A stretch of 64,000 bases of DNA from JACKFE01 sp050248735 (lineage in GTDB: Bacteria; Nitrospirota; Nitrospiria; Nitrospirales; UBA8639), in the NCBI GenBank assembly GCA_050248735.1, contig JBFWRU010000007.1, positions 124,001-188,000 of the forward strand, in the 5' to 3' direction. The notes under the pieces are model-generated. The model saw only the letters and a list, made by a program, of their open reading frames with translations, ran no database searches and had not been told where the DNA came from. The position numbers and the translations under genes are program-made. Of this stretch, positions 44,235-52,851 are shown one piece after another (the stretch's first letter is position 1; every line of letters starts with the position of its first letter).

Positions 44235-46961
44235 ATGCCGATTTCTGACACCACACAGTCAGGCATATGCTGGCATGCCCTGGACAGCGAATCCGTGCTC
44301 AAGGCCGTGGAGAGTGATGTCGGCGGGTTAACTCAGGATGTGGCTGTCCAACGATTAGCCCGCTATGGCCCCAATCGTTTGCGTCCTCCACGAAAACGTG
44401 GGGCGTGGCAACGGTTCTTCATGCAGTTTCACAATATTCTGATTTATATCCTATTGGGAGCCGGTTTCGTCACTGCCTTTCTCACCCATTGGGTGGATAC
44501 CAGTGTGATTCTGGGAGTGGTGGTCATCAATGCCATTATCGGATTCCTCCAGGAGGGAAAGGCCGAAAGGGCCATGGATGCCATTCGCCGAATGCTGTCC
44601 GTGCAGGCCTGCGGACTCCGGGATGGCGTTCGCGGTCAGATTCCCGCGGAATGCCTGGTTCCCGGTGATATCGTATTTCTCCAATCCGGGGATAAAGTTC
44701 CGGCGGATCTACGGCTTCTCAAGGTGAAAGATCTGCGTATAGACGAGGCGGCTCTGACCGGTGAGTCTGATCCCGTGGAAAAACATCCCAAGCCTGTCCC
44801 GGAGACATCGCCGATTGGTGATCGAAAAGATATGGCCTATTCAGGCACCCTGGTGACCTATGGGACGGGGACGGGCGTGGTGGTGGGAACTGGAGATGCC
44901 ACGGAAATAGGACGGATTAATGCAATGCTGGCTCGGGTGCAGACCCTCACGACGCCACTGTTGCGAAAAATCGGAGCATTCGGCAGCCGTCTGAGTATCG
45001 CCATCATTCTTGGAGCGGTGGCTGTTTTTCTCTTCGGCATCCTGTTTCGAGGGTATGCCGTCAGTGACATGTTTCTGGCGAGCGTAGGACTCGCCGTGGC
45101 AGCCATACCCGAGGGGCTTCCCGCCATTATGACCATCACCCTGGCCATTGGTGTCCAAGCCATGGCACGCCGACAGGCGATTATTCGCCGGCTGCCGGCT
45201 GTTGAGACACTGGGCTCGGTGACGGTGATTTGCTCAGATAAAACGGGCACGCTCACACGCAATGAAATGACTGTGCAAACGATGTCGACGGCTGTGCATG
45301 CCGTGGAAGTGAGTGGTGTCGGATATGATCCCCATGGCGGATTTTCTCTGCTCGGCAACCCGATCGCGCCGGCTGAACTTCCGGATGTTCTGGAACTGGT
45401 TCGGGCAGGAATGTTGTGCAACGATACGGATCTGAAGCAGGTGGAGGGGGCCTGGCAGGTCAGCGGGGACCCCACTGAGGCCGCGTTGGTCACTCTTGGG
45501 AGAAAATCCGGTTTGGATTCCAGATTTGAACAGGAGATGTTGCCACGGACAGATGTGATTCCCTTTGAATCACAACACCGGTTTATGGCTACGCTGCACC
45601 ACGACCATGCCGGCCATGGATTTATGTATGTGAAGGGAGCGCCTGAACGGATCTTGGAGATGTGCGCGTGTCAGCGGAGCCTGGGAGAAGACCGTCCGTT
45701 GGATACCCAGTTGTGGCTTGATCAGATTGAGCAGATAGCGGGTTGTGGGCAGCGAGTGCTGGCAATGGCCTTTACATCCACCAATGATAAACATCGAGAG
45801 TTACGTTTTGGAGATGTAGACCATGGATTGACGATGTTGGGACTGTTCGGGATTATTGACCCCCCCAGAACCGAAGCGATTGAAGCGGTCCGGCGGTGCA
45901 AGCAGGCCGGGATTCGCGTCAAGATGATTACCGGGGATCATCTCGTGACGGCGAGGACTATCGGGTTACAGATGCATATCGGAAATGGAAACCGGGCTAT
46001 TTCGGGGCCAGTCCTGGAAACGTTGAGCGATGCACAATTGACGGATGTCGTGAGGGATACTGATATATTTGCCCGGACCAGTCCGGAACATAAATTACGA
46101 CTCGTGCAGGCCCTTCAGGCCGGTGGGGACGTGGTGGCCATGACGGGAGACGGAGTCAATGACGCCCCCGCGCTCAAACGAGCGGATGTGGGAGTGGCGA
46201 TGGGCGTGAAAGGGACGGAAGTGGCGAAGGAAGCTGCGGAAATGGTGTTGGCCGATGATAATTTTGCTTCGATTGTGCATGCGGTGGAGGAAGGGCGTCG
46301 GGTCTACGACAATATTCAAAAGTCCATTCTGTTTATTCTTCCCACCAATGTGGCTGAAGCCGGGGTGATTGTGGCCGCCATTATTCTGGGAACCCTGTTG
46401 CCGATTACGCCGGTACAAATTCTGTGGGTCAATATGATTACGGCCGTCACGTTGGCCTTATCTCTTACGGTGGAACCGTCCGAGTCGGATGTTATGAGCC
46501 GTCCGCCACGGAATCCCGGAGAGGCCATTTTGTCGCGATTTCTTTTGTGGCGAATCGGCTTTGTATCCGTCCTCGCCGTGGCGGGGACGTTCGGGCTGTT
46601 TCTTTGGGAAAGGGAACAGGGAGCTTCTATCGAAATGGCCAGAACGATTGCGGTCAACATGCTGGTGGTCTTTGAAGCGTTTTATTTATGGAATGCCCGA
46701 TCCTTTCATGGATCGGTGTTGTCCCGAAAGGGGCTCTTTGGCAATCCCTATGTCCCACTCACCATCGGAATGGTTTTAGGTATTCAAGGTCTCTTTACCT
46801 ATACCGAGGTGATGCAAACCTTGTTTCATACCACGGGATTGCCTGCAGTAGCATGGATGCGAATTGTCGCAATAGGGTTGGTAATCTTTTTGTTGGTGGA
46901 GTTCGAAAAATATGTCTTGCGGATTATTCTGAAGCGGAGAGCTTCTCAAATGAAAAATTGA
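44235..46961 (+). CDS. Type II cation-transporting P-type ATPase
   Basis: I choose the second of two adjacent ATGs (44235), 4 nt after AAGGAG. The 908 residues have an N-terminal cation-ATPase domain (WHALDSESVLKAV ...), the A-domain TGES loop (ALTGESDPVEK), the phosphorylation site CSDKTGTLTRNEM, the nucleotide-binding KGAPERIL and the hinge GDGVNDAPALKRADVGVAMG. About ten TM segments include PEGLPAIMTITLAIG. This fits PMA/PacL-like Ca2+ or mixed cation pumps, and PEGLP in TM4 favours Ca2+ (PEGLP is the SERCA/PMR1-like TM4 ligand loop). Its place in a stress cluster suggests ion homeostasis under energy limitation. Confidence 0.93.
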   Translation: MPISDTTQSGICWHALDSESVLKAVESDVGGLTQDVAVQRLARYGPNRLRPPRKRGAWQRFFMQFHNILIYILLGAGFVTAFLTHWVDTSVILGVVVINAIIGFLQEGKAERAMDAIRRMLSVQACGLRDGVRGQIPAECLVPGDIVFLQSGDKVPADLRLLKVKDLRIDEAALTGESDPVEKHPKPVPETSPIGDRKDMAYSGTLVTYGTGTGVVVGTGDATEIGRINAMLARVQTLTTPLLRKIGAFGSRLSIAIILGAVAVFLFGILFRGYAVSDMFLASVGLAVAAIPEGLPAIMTITLAIGVQAMARRQAIIRRLPAVETLGSVTVICSDKTGTLTRNEMTVQTMSTAVHAVEVSGVGYDPHGGFSLLGNPIAPAELPDVLELVRAGMLCNDTDLKQVEGAWQVSGDPTEAALVTLGRKSGLDSRFEQEMLPRTDVIPFESQHRFMATLHHDHAGHGFMYVKGAPERILEMCACQRSLGEDRPLDTQLWLDQIEQIAGCGQRVLAMAFTSTNDKHRELRFGDVDHGLTMLGLFGIIDPPRTEAIEAVRRCKQAGIRVKMITGDHLVTARTIGLQMHIGNGNRAISGPVLETLSDAQLTDVVRDTDIFARTSPEHKLRLVQALQAGGDVVAMTGDGVNDAPALKRADVGVAMGVKGTEVAKEAAEMVLADDNFASIVHAVEEGRRVYDNIQKSILFILPTNVAEAGVIVAAIILGTLLPITPVQILWVNMITAVTLALSLTVEPSESDVMSRPPRNPGEAILSRFLLWRIGFVSVLAVAGTFGLFLWEREQGASIEMARTIAVNMLVVFEAFYLWNARSFHGSVLSRKGLFGNPYVPLTIGMVLGIQGLFTYTEVMQTLFHTTGLPAVAWMRIVAIGLVIFLLVEFEKYVLRIILKRRASQMKN

Positions 46962-47103
46962 CGAAACGTTCCGGAATCCCTGCACGGCGTTCAAGCGTGC
47001 ATTCGGATCAGGTGGAAAGAAACAACAGGTGACACTCAGGGTCCGTCCATTGATTACATGAAATAATGCTCATTGAGAGAAGGATGAACAGGAAGGAAAG
47101 AAC

Positions 47104-49485
47104 ATGAAAGCTGGTACATCAGGAAAAACACCATTGTCCAAAGAAGAACTTCAGCGGATGGATGCGTATTGGCGAGCGGCCAATTATTTGTCGGTCGGGC
47201 AGATTTATCTTCACGATAACCCCTTGCTGAAAAAACCGTTGACGCTCGATCACATCAAATTGCGTCTTCTCGGGCATTGGGGGACGACTCCGGGATTAAA
47301 CTTCCTCTATGTCCATTTGAATAGAATGATCAAGAAGCATGACCTCAGCATGATCTATATTGCGGGCCCTGGGCATGGCGGTCCGGGTTTGGTGGCCAAC
47401 ACCTATTTGGAGGGAACCTATAGCGAAGTATATCCCAATATTTCCCAGGATGCCGAAGGCATGAAAAAACTTTTCAAGCAATTTTCCTTTCCAGGGGGAA
47501 TCCCCAGTCATGTGGCTCCCGAAACTCCCGGGTCCATCCATGAGGGAGGGGAACTGGGTTATTCGCTGTCGCATGCGTTTGGCGCGGCGTTTGATAATCC
47601 GGATCTGATGGTCGCCTGTGTGGTGGGAGATGGCGAAGCGGAAACGGGGCCTTTGGCCACGGCCTGGCATTCCAATAAATTTTTAAATCCCAAACTGGAT
47701 GGAGCGGTGCTCCCCATTTTACATCTCAATGGTTATAAAATCGCCAATCCCACGCTATTGGCTCGAATCAGCCATGATGAATTGAAAAGCCTCTTTGTCG
47801 GGTATGGCTATAAACCGTTTTTCGTGGAAGGAGACGACCCCGAAACCATGCATCAGGCCATGGCGGCCACATTGGATGAGGTGATGAAGGAGATTCACAG
47901 CATTCAGCATCGTGCCAGAAACAAAGGAGAGACGACCCGACCGTGTTGGCCGATGATTATCCTGCGGAGCCCCAAAGGATGGACGGGGCCCAAGGAAGTC
48001 GATGGGAAACAGACCGAGGATTCCTGGCGTTCCCATCAGGTTCCCTTTGCGGAGATGGCGACGAAAAAGGACCATATCAAGCTGCTGGAAAAATGGATGA
48101 AAAGTTATAAGCCGGAAGAATTGTTTGACGAGACGGGCCAGCTTATTCCTCAGCTGGCGGAACTGGCTCCGAAGGGGGAGCGGCGAATGGGCGCGAATCC
48201 CCATGCCAACGGGGGCCTGCTGCTCAAGGATCTCAAGATGCCCGATTTTCAGGATTACGCGGTGGAGGTGTCCAAGCCTGGGAAGGTCATGGCTGAAGCC
48301 ACGCGGGTGATGGGTACGTTTCTCCGTGACGTGATGAAACGCAATATGGGCAATCGAAATTTCCTGGTTTTCGGTCCTGATGAAACGGCTTCCAACCGGC
48401 TCGGAGCGCTCTTTGAAGTGACAAATCGTCGATGGGTGGCCGACACCATTTCTGGAGATGATCATCTCGGCGTCGACGGGCGTGTGTTGGAAATCCTGAG
48501 TGAACATACCTGCCAGGGCTGGTTGGAAGGCTATCTTCTGACCGGCCGGCACGGGTTGTTTTCCTGCTACGAAGCGTTTATTCATCTGATCGATTCCATG
48601 TTCAACCAGCATGCCAAGTGGTTGAAGGTGACAGGCAGTGAGATCCCATGGCGGAGGCCTATCGCGTCACTGAATTATCTGTTGACCTCTCACGTGTGGC
48701 GACAGGATCACAACGGATTCTCCCATCAGGACCCGGGGTTTATCGACCATGTGGCGAATAAAAAAGCCGAGGTGATCAGGATTTATCTGCCGCCTGATGC
48801 CAATAGCTTATTATTCATCGCGGATAAATGCCTGCGCAGTCGGAATCTGGTCAATGTTATTGTGGCCGGGAAGCAACCCGGGCTGCAGTTCCTGGACATG
48901 GATGCGGCCATTAAACACTGTACGGCGGGTATCGGCATTTGGGAATGGGCGAGTAACGACAAGGGCGGCGAACCCGATGTGGTCATGGCCTGTGCCGGCG
49001 ACATTCCCACTCTGGAGACGTTAGCTGCAGTGGACCTGCTTCGCAAGCAGGTTCCCGATCTAAAGGTTCGTGTGGTGAATGTGGTCAATCTCATGAAGCT
49101 TCAACCGCAAAATGAGCATCCACATGGGCTATCCGACAAGGAGTTTGATATTTTGTTCACCACGGATAAACCCATTATCTTTGCCTTTCATGGGTATCCC
49201 TGGTTAATCCATCGACTGACCTATCGGCGCACCAACCATAAAAATCTCCACGTTCGGGGCTACAAGGAGGAAGGTACGACGACTACGCCATTTGACATGG
49301 TGGTGCTGAACGATCTTGACCGGTTTCATCTGGTGGCGGATGTGATTGATCGTGTGCCGAAACTGGGATATCTGGCCGCCTATGCCAAACAGGCGATTCG
49401 CGATAAGAAGATCGATCACAAAACATACATTGCTCAGTATGGTGACGATATGCCGGACATTAAAAATTGGAAGTGGCCATATTAA
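47104..49485 (+). CDS. Phosphoketolase (Xfp family)
   Basis: The 793-residue thiamine-diphosphate enzyme has the family length and motifs: RLLGHWGTTPGLNFLYVHLN, GPGHGGPG, YSEVYPNISQDAEGM, GGIPSHVAPETPGSIHEGGE, VGDGEAETGPLATAWH (TPP site) and FGPDETASNRL. It cleaves xylulose-5-phosphate and/or fructose-6-phosphate with phosphate to acetyl-phosphate plus glyceraldehyde-3-phosphate or erythrose-4-phosphate. This joins the glucan/GH65 genes to acetyl-phosphate production and to the GAPDH encoded at 28887. No acetate kinase is seen in the window. The GH13 gene follows closely. Confidence 0.95.
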   Translation: MKAGTSGKTPLSKEELQRMDAYWRAANYLSVGQIYLHDNPLLKKPLTLDHIKLRLLGHWGTTPGLNFLYVHLNRMIKKHDLSMIYIAGPGHGGPGLVANTYLEGTYSEVYPNISQDAEGMKKLFKQFSFPGGIPSHVAPETPGSIHEGGELGYSLSHAFGAAFDNPDLMVACVVGDGEAETGPLATAWHSNKFLNPKLDGAVLPILHLNGYKIANPTLLARISHDELKSLFVGYGYKPFFVEGDDPETMHQAMAATLDEVMKEIHSIQHRARNKGETTRPCWPMIILRSPKGWTGPKEVDGKQTEDSWRSHQVPFAEMATKKDHIKLLEKWMKSYKPEELFDETGQLIPQLAELAPKGERRMGANPHANGGLLLKDLKMPDFQDYAVEVSKPGKVMAEATRVMGTFLRDVMKRNMGNRNFLVFGPDETASNRLGALFEVTNRRWVADTISGDDHLGVDGRVLEILSEHTCQGWLEGYLLTGRHGLFSCYEAFIHLIDSMFNQHAKWLKVTGSEIPWRRPIASLNYLLTSHVWRQDHNGFSHQDPGFIDHVANKKAEVIRIYLPPDANSLLFIADKCLRSRNLVNVIVAGKQPGLQFLDMDAAIKHCTAGIGIWEWASNDKGGEPDVVMACAGDIPTLETLAAVDLLRKQVPDLKVRVVNVVNLMKLQPQNEHPHGLSDKEFDILFTTDKPIIFAFHGYPWLIHRLTYRRTNHKNLHVRGYKEEGTTTTPFDMVVLNDLDRFHLVADVIDRVPKLGYLAAYAKQAIRDKKIDHKTYIAQYGDDMPDIKNWKWPY

Positions 49486-49549
49486 TTTTGGCACATGGAC
49501 ACTGGATGTTTCGTCAAGAAACTTACATGGACGGATGGGGTTCACCCTC

Positions 49550-51106
49550 ATGAAATCGCGATCTTCGGCTTTTTCCTTCCGGCCCCATCCGCATCTTTTT
49601 GAACTCAATACGTGGGTCTGGTTGAGCGAACTCTCTCTGAAGAGGAATCGAACTCTTCGTCTTGCCGACGTTCCTGACCGGGAATGGGATGATCTGCAGG
49701 CCAAGGGATTTGATGGGGTGTGGTTGATGGGAATCTGGGAGAGAAGCCCGCGGAGCCGCCAGATCGCCAGGGCATATCCGGATTTACAAAAGGAGTATGC
49801 TCAGGCACTTCCTGACTGGCAGCCGGCCGATGTGGTGGGGTCCCCCTACTCCATTAGGGCATACCGGCCTGACCCTGAACTGGCGTCGTGGGAGCAATTG
49901 GAAGAGGTAAAGGAAAAACTTCATGATCGGGGTATGAAATTGATTCTGGACTTTGTGCCCAACCATACGGCGTTGGATCATGAGTGGGTGGTTCATCATC
50001 CTGAGTACTACATTCAGGGAGCTTCAACGGAGGCCATGAACTATCCTTCGGAGTTTTTTTCCGTCGAAACGTCAGAAGGTATCCGCTATCTGGCGCATGG
50101 CAAAGATCCCCATTCCTCTCCGTGGACCGACACCGCGCAATTGAACTTTTTCCATCCGCATACCCGTCAAGCCCTGCTTCACGAACTCCAAAATATGGCT
50201 GACTGTTGTGATGGCGTTCGATGCGATATGGCGATGTTGGTGCTGAATGAGGTGTTTGGGCAGACATGGAAGAATCAGGTAACAGGCCTGGAATCCCCTA
50301 ACAAAGAGTTTTGGTCGGAAGCCATTGCGCTCCTTCCGGGTTTTATCTGGATGGCTGAAGTTTATTGGGAGCGTGAATGGGAACTTCAACAACTGGGGTT
50401 TCACTATACCTATGATAGGCGACTGTACCAACGGCTTCGTTTTTCTTCACCTCATGAAGTCGCGCTGCACCTTCAGGCGAATTTGGACTATCAATGCCGA
50501 TCTGTTCGATTCATGGAGAATCACGACGAGGAAAGAGCCATGGTCGTGTTCGGGGCAAAAAAGCATGAAGCGGTCAGCCTGGTCATGGCCACCATTCCGG
50601 GCATGCGGTTCTATCATCAGGGGCAGTTGGAAGGACGGCGTCTTCGCATCCCCGTGCAACTGGCCCGTGCATCGTTGGAAATGCCGGATCGGGACGTACA
50701 ACAGTGGTATGAACGGTTGCTGTCCATCACGAATGAAGAGGTGTTTCACCTTGGTCGGTGGCGTATTGTGTCCATTCTCTCTTCGGTAGATTCTTCCTGT
50801 GAACCTTTGATTGCCTATCAGTGGAAGCTGGGCACTAAACGTGCCCTTGTGGTCGTCAACTTGAGTGCCCTTCCTGCCGGAGGAACGGTGTTCCTGGACG
50901 ATGAAGTCAGCAAGCATGATCAACCGGTTTCCACGGATTTTATAACGGTGCAGGAACTATTCACCAATGCTGAATCGAAGTGGAAGCAAGGTGAATTGTC
51001 CCAGCAGGGCTTGCCGGTCCAGGTGCCTCCGCATGAAGGACGGATCTTTTTTATGGTGCAGGATGCCGAAGACCGATCCGGTGATGTTCGAGAGGATGTC
51101 CGTTAA
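49550..51106 (+). CDS. GH13 alpha-amylase-family glycosidase
   Basis: The start is uncertain: ATG at 49550 chosen, with an alternative ATG at 49535 in frame; both have weak ribosome sites. The 518-residue product has GH13 regions: DFVPNHTALDHEW (region I), GVRCDMAML (region II with nucleophile Asp), WMAEVYWEREWEL (region III with acid/base Glu) and FMENHDEERA (region IV His-Asp). A C-terminal beta domain follows. It has no signal peptide, so it acts on cytoplasmic glucans or maltosides together with MalQ. The exact linkage specificity cannot be read. Confidence 0.9.
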   Translation: MKSRSSAFSFRPHPHLFELNTWVWLSELSLKRNRTLRLADVPDREWDDLQAKGFDGVWLMGIWERSPRSRQIARAYPDLQKEYAQALPDWQPADVVGSPYSIRAYRPDPELASWEQLEEVKEKLHDRGMKLILDFVPNHTALDHEWVVHHPEYYIQGASTEAMNYPSEFFSVETSEGIRYLAHGKDPHSSPWTDTAQLNFFHPHTRQALLHELQNMADCCDGVRCDMAMLVLNEVFGQTWKNQVTGLESPNKEFWSEAIALLPGFIWMAEVYWEREWELQQLGFHYTYDRRLYQRLRFSSPHEVALHLQANLDYQCRSVRFMENHDEERAMVVFGAKKHEAVSLVMATIPGMRFYHQGQLEGRRLRIPVQLARASLEMPDRDVQQWYERLLSITNEEVFHLGRWRIVSILSSVDSSCEPLIAYQWKLGTKRALVVVNLSALPAGGTVFLDDEVSKHDQPVSTDFITVQELFTNAESKWKQGELSQQGLPVQVPPHEGRIFFMVQDAEDRSGDVREDVR

Positions 51107-51121
51107 AAAAGGAGTTGGCCG

Positions 51122-52075
51122 ATGAAGGTGTTATTCGCCATTGATTATTCCAATCATTCCAAAAATGCCATGAATCTGTTCCGACGTATGCAGGTGCCGT
51201 CAGGGTCCGAGGTGTATTTGATGCACGTCAATACTCCAGAGGAATGGCCGATTTCGTCTGTCTCCGGTCGATCGTTACATTTGCCTGAGGCTATTTCGGC
51301 TCTCCGGGCCAAAGCCAGCACGCATGCCCGAGAAGTTCTTGGCCAACTGGAAAAGGTGTTCCAGGGGCAAACGTTAAATGTCCACTCGGAGGTGGTTGAG
51401 GGGAATCCGGGGCAGGAAATTCTCAACGCGATCCAGCAGTATGGTATCGACATGGTAGTATTGGGCCCTCGAGGATTGTCGAGGGTGACAGGATTTTTGC
51501 TGGGCAGTATCAGTGAATGGGTGTTGAGCGAAGCCACCTGTTCGGTATTAATCGGGCGGCCACAGACCCGTCAAAAACGAACCTCAGGGCCCATGCGGAT
51601 TCTTTTGGCGATTGATGGATCGGCGGATACCTGGGCGGCAGTGGATTTTCTGAAGACATTGGATTTTCCAAAATCTTCAAAGCTGACACTTGTACATGTC
51701 ATTCGTAAGCAGGTGTATCAGACCGAACAGGTGTTGATTGGGGATCGATCAGGCCGCGAAGAGTTTGCCAAATTAGCTGAAAAAATCTTGAATGATCGTG
51801 GGCGCGAAGGAGTGGCGTTGTTCGAACAAACCCGGGAACGCTTGGGTTCATCAGATTTCAGCATAGAGGATCGCTTGGTGTTTGGGCATGAAGCCCAGGA
51901 AATTTTGAAAGCGGCCAGACAAACTCGTGCCGAATTGGTGGTGGTGGGCTCAAGGGGGCTGACCGGGCTTCGACGATTCTTGCTTGGAAGTGTCTCCCAC
52001 AAGGTGGTTCGAAATGCTTCTTGTTCGGTTCTGGTCATTCGATCGAGAGAATCGGAAAAACAGACAGGTTCCTAA
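51122..52075 (+). CDS. Tandem universal stress protein (two UspA domains)
   Basis: The start ATG is preceded by AAAAGGAG. The 317 residues contain MKVLFAIDYSNHSKNAM ... GPRGLSRVTGFLLGSISEW and PMRILLAIDGSADTWAAV ... GSRGLTGLRRFLLGSVSHK, both with complete G-x2-G-x9-G-S motifs. It is closest in feel to the product at 11477; both second domains have a VYxTEQxL segment (VIRKQVYQTEQVL versus VVQKHVYETEQAL), pointing to duplication. It starts 16 bp after the GH13 stop and ends the enzyme part of the cluster. Confidence 0.94.
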   Translation: MKVLFAIDYSNHSKNAMNLFRRMQVPSGSEVYLMHVNTPEEWPISSVSGRSLHLPEAISALRAKASTHAREVLGQLEKVFQGQTLNVHSEVVEGNPGQEILNAIQQYGIDMVVLGPRGLSRVTGFLLGSISEWVLSEATCSVLIGRPQTRQKRTSGPMRILLAIDGSADTWAAVDFLKTLDFPKSSKLTLVHVIRKQVYQTEQVLIGDRSGREEFAKLAEKILNDRGREGVALFEQTRERLGSSDFSIEDRLVFGHEAQEILKAARQTRAELVVVGSRGLTGLRRFLLGSVSHKVVRNASCSVLVIRSRESEKQTGS

Positions 52076-52350
52076 TGGTCCGGCAGGGGAGCGCGACCTT
52101 ATCTTTTCAGAGGAGGTAGGCAGGGAAGTTCGAATATGTGGGATTGGGCACGTCTTGGTGTCTTCAGCTTACTGCCGGTCGATTGCCTCTGGCCCTTCCT
52201 TCCACAGGATGCAAGCCTCCCCAAAATATAAGTGAGGAGTTCTTCCTCAATACGGTAATTGTGGGCATAGAATGTTTTATTGTAAACCATCGAAAGAAAA
52301 GGTTAAATCAACCTAATGCGTAGGGTCCAGAATTTGCTTAATGAATTTCT

Positions 52351-52827
52351 ATGAGAATGGGTACGAATGTGAAAATGGACCAATGGAAGAATGAGAGTAT
52401 TCTTGTGAAAAGTGGAAAGGAGACGGCTCCGAGTTCCCCTGAGTTATGCACAATTTGGGTGGTTGACGATGATGAAGCCATGAGAAGTTTACTGGCCGAG
52501 GCCCTCCAGGAACGCGGATGTGCGGTGACTCAATTAGGCAATGGCCATGAGGTGTTGGATTTGTTGAAAGCGAAGACTCCTTCATTAATTGTGACCGATT
52601 TGCGCATGCCGGGTGGCGGATTTTCATATGTGGAGGATCTTCGGAAAGCTGTTCCCGATTGTCCAATTGTCTTAATGACGGCCTATGGGGATGCGCATTC
52701 CAAGGCCAAGGCGTTGTCGTATGGACTCAAGGGATATTTTGAAAAACCTGTTCGAATTCAAGATCTCAAGTCTTGGATTTGTCAGCTCTGTCTGGCTAAT
52801 CCTTGTGGAAATGTTCCGTTAATTTAA
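52351..52827 (+). CDS. Single-domain response regulator (receiver only)
   Basis: Of 158 residues, a 30-residue leader is followed by a complete receiver: acidic triad VVDDDEAMR, acceptor Asp in LIVTDLRMPGG, Thr in VLMTAYGD and Lys in GYFEKPV. No output domain follows. It lies 25 bp upstream of the NtrC-family activator gene, which itself lacks a receiver, so the two may work as a split NtrC-type regulator. The true start may be one of the later ATGs (52357 or 52375), as a sigma54-like sequence GGGTCCAGAATTTGCT at 52323-52338 lies too close to 52351. Confidence 0.85.
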   Translation: MRMGTNVKMDQWKNESILVKSGKETAPSSPELCTIWVVDDDEAMRSLLAEALQERGCAVTQLGNGHEVLDLLKAKTPSLIVTDLRMPGGGFSYVEDLRKAVPDCPIVLMTAYGDAHSKAKALSYGLKGYFEKPVRIQDLKSWICQLCLANPCGNVPLI

Positions 52828-52851
52828 TACTGAAAGCTCTGAGGTATAACG

